A DNA stretch of 64,000 bases from UBA6136 sp964386975 (GTDB taxonomy: Bacteria; Pseudomonadota; Gammaproteobacteria; Methylococcales; Methylococcaceae): contig CAYLUS010000001.1 in the NCBI GenBank assembly GCA_964386975.1, forward strand, positions 88,967-152,966. The letters are read 5' to 3'. How positions within the stretch are numbered: the first letter of the stretch is position 1; the number at the start of each line of letters is the position of its first letter. Both the position numbers and the translations under genes were made by a program. Shown here piece by piece: positions 63,974 through 64,000 of the stretch. The notes beneath the pieces are model-generated. The model was not told the DNA's origin. It did no database searches and saw only the letters and a program-made list of their open reading frames with translations.

Positions 63974-64000
63974 ATCACAGGCCCAAGCGCGTCTCTTGGC

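Noticed and set aside
1..64000. CRISPR arrays, insertion sequences, integrases or prophage genes
   Set aside because: I looked for spaced direct repeats, transposase or integrase motifs and phage structural genes and found none in the window.

Overview
The window reads as chromosomal DNA of a moderately GC-rich gammaproteobacterium. Signs of this are an oligopeptidase A of E. coli type, the prfB-lysS pair with the classic RF2 frameshift, argS followed by a SPOR protein, GreB, ParE, and a YcbK-like/L,D-transpeptidase neighbourhood. A XoxF-type lanthanide methanol dehydrogenase with accessory genes points to methanol (or other short alcohol) oxidation. I cannot name the genus. No prophage, insertion sequence, CRISPR array or rRNA is visible, and coding density is high with many 4-base ATGA overlaps.

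Layout. 0-2.6 kb (minus): the start of prlC, then an operon of a CorC/HlyC-like CBS membrane protein, a STAS anti-anti-sigma protein and an RsbW-like kinase. 2.7-16.8 kb: a surface polysaccharide locus with a nucleotide-sugar dehydrogenase (minus), then on the plus strand an O-antigen ligase/polymerase, a MurJ/Wzx-like flippase, two paralogous GT2 enzymes flanking a sulfotransferase and an APS kinase, a GT4, an AsnB-like amidotransferase and another GT4. The last GT4 overlaps the methionine salvage genes mtnB-mtnD-mtnC, so the locus may make a sulfated polymer. 17-19.6 kb: a Tat-exported YcbK-like M15 protein, a 72-aa protein, and a convergent L,D-transpeptidase. 19.7-25.8 kb: a SUF operon (Rrf2 regulator, sufB, C, D, S, U-like, Rieske ferredoxin). 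25.8-28.4 kb: prfB and lysS.

28.5-33.4 kb: xoxF and xoxJ (minus) diverge from a zinc metallohydrolase and a fused SoxYZ-like carrier (plus), the so-called quinoprotein relay set. 33.4-45.2 kb (minus): a long codirectional block containing an MCE/Mla-type lipid transporter (permease with fused STAS, ATPase, MCE protein, PqiC-like lipoprotein), glgX, and an RND tripartite efflux pump. 45.3-48.3 kb: a 970-residue TIR-like/STAND ATPase/TPR protein.

48.3-56.1 kb: argS, a SPOR protein, gloA, a Sua5-type synthase, murF, selO and an unknown gene overlapping the selO stop. 56.1-57 kb: two small unknown genes and tRNA-Thr (minus). 57-59.3 kb: a two-component pair whose kinase carries an ETR1-like ethylene-binding membrane domain with all the key residues. 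59.3-64 kb: greB, nadE, a dedA-family gene and parE.

The most interesting items are the ethylene-receptor-like kinase with its FixJ-type regulator, the STAND protein with a degenerate TIR domain, the XoxF relay cluster with its RNA hairpins, and the sulfotransferase/APS kinase cassette between duplicated glycosyltransferases.
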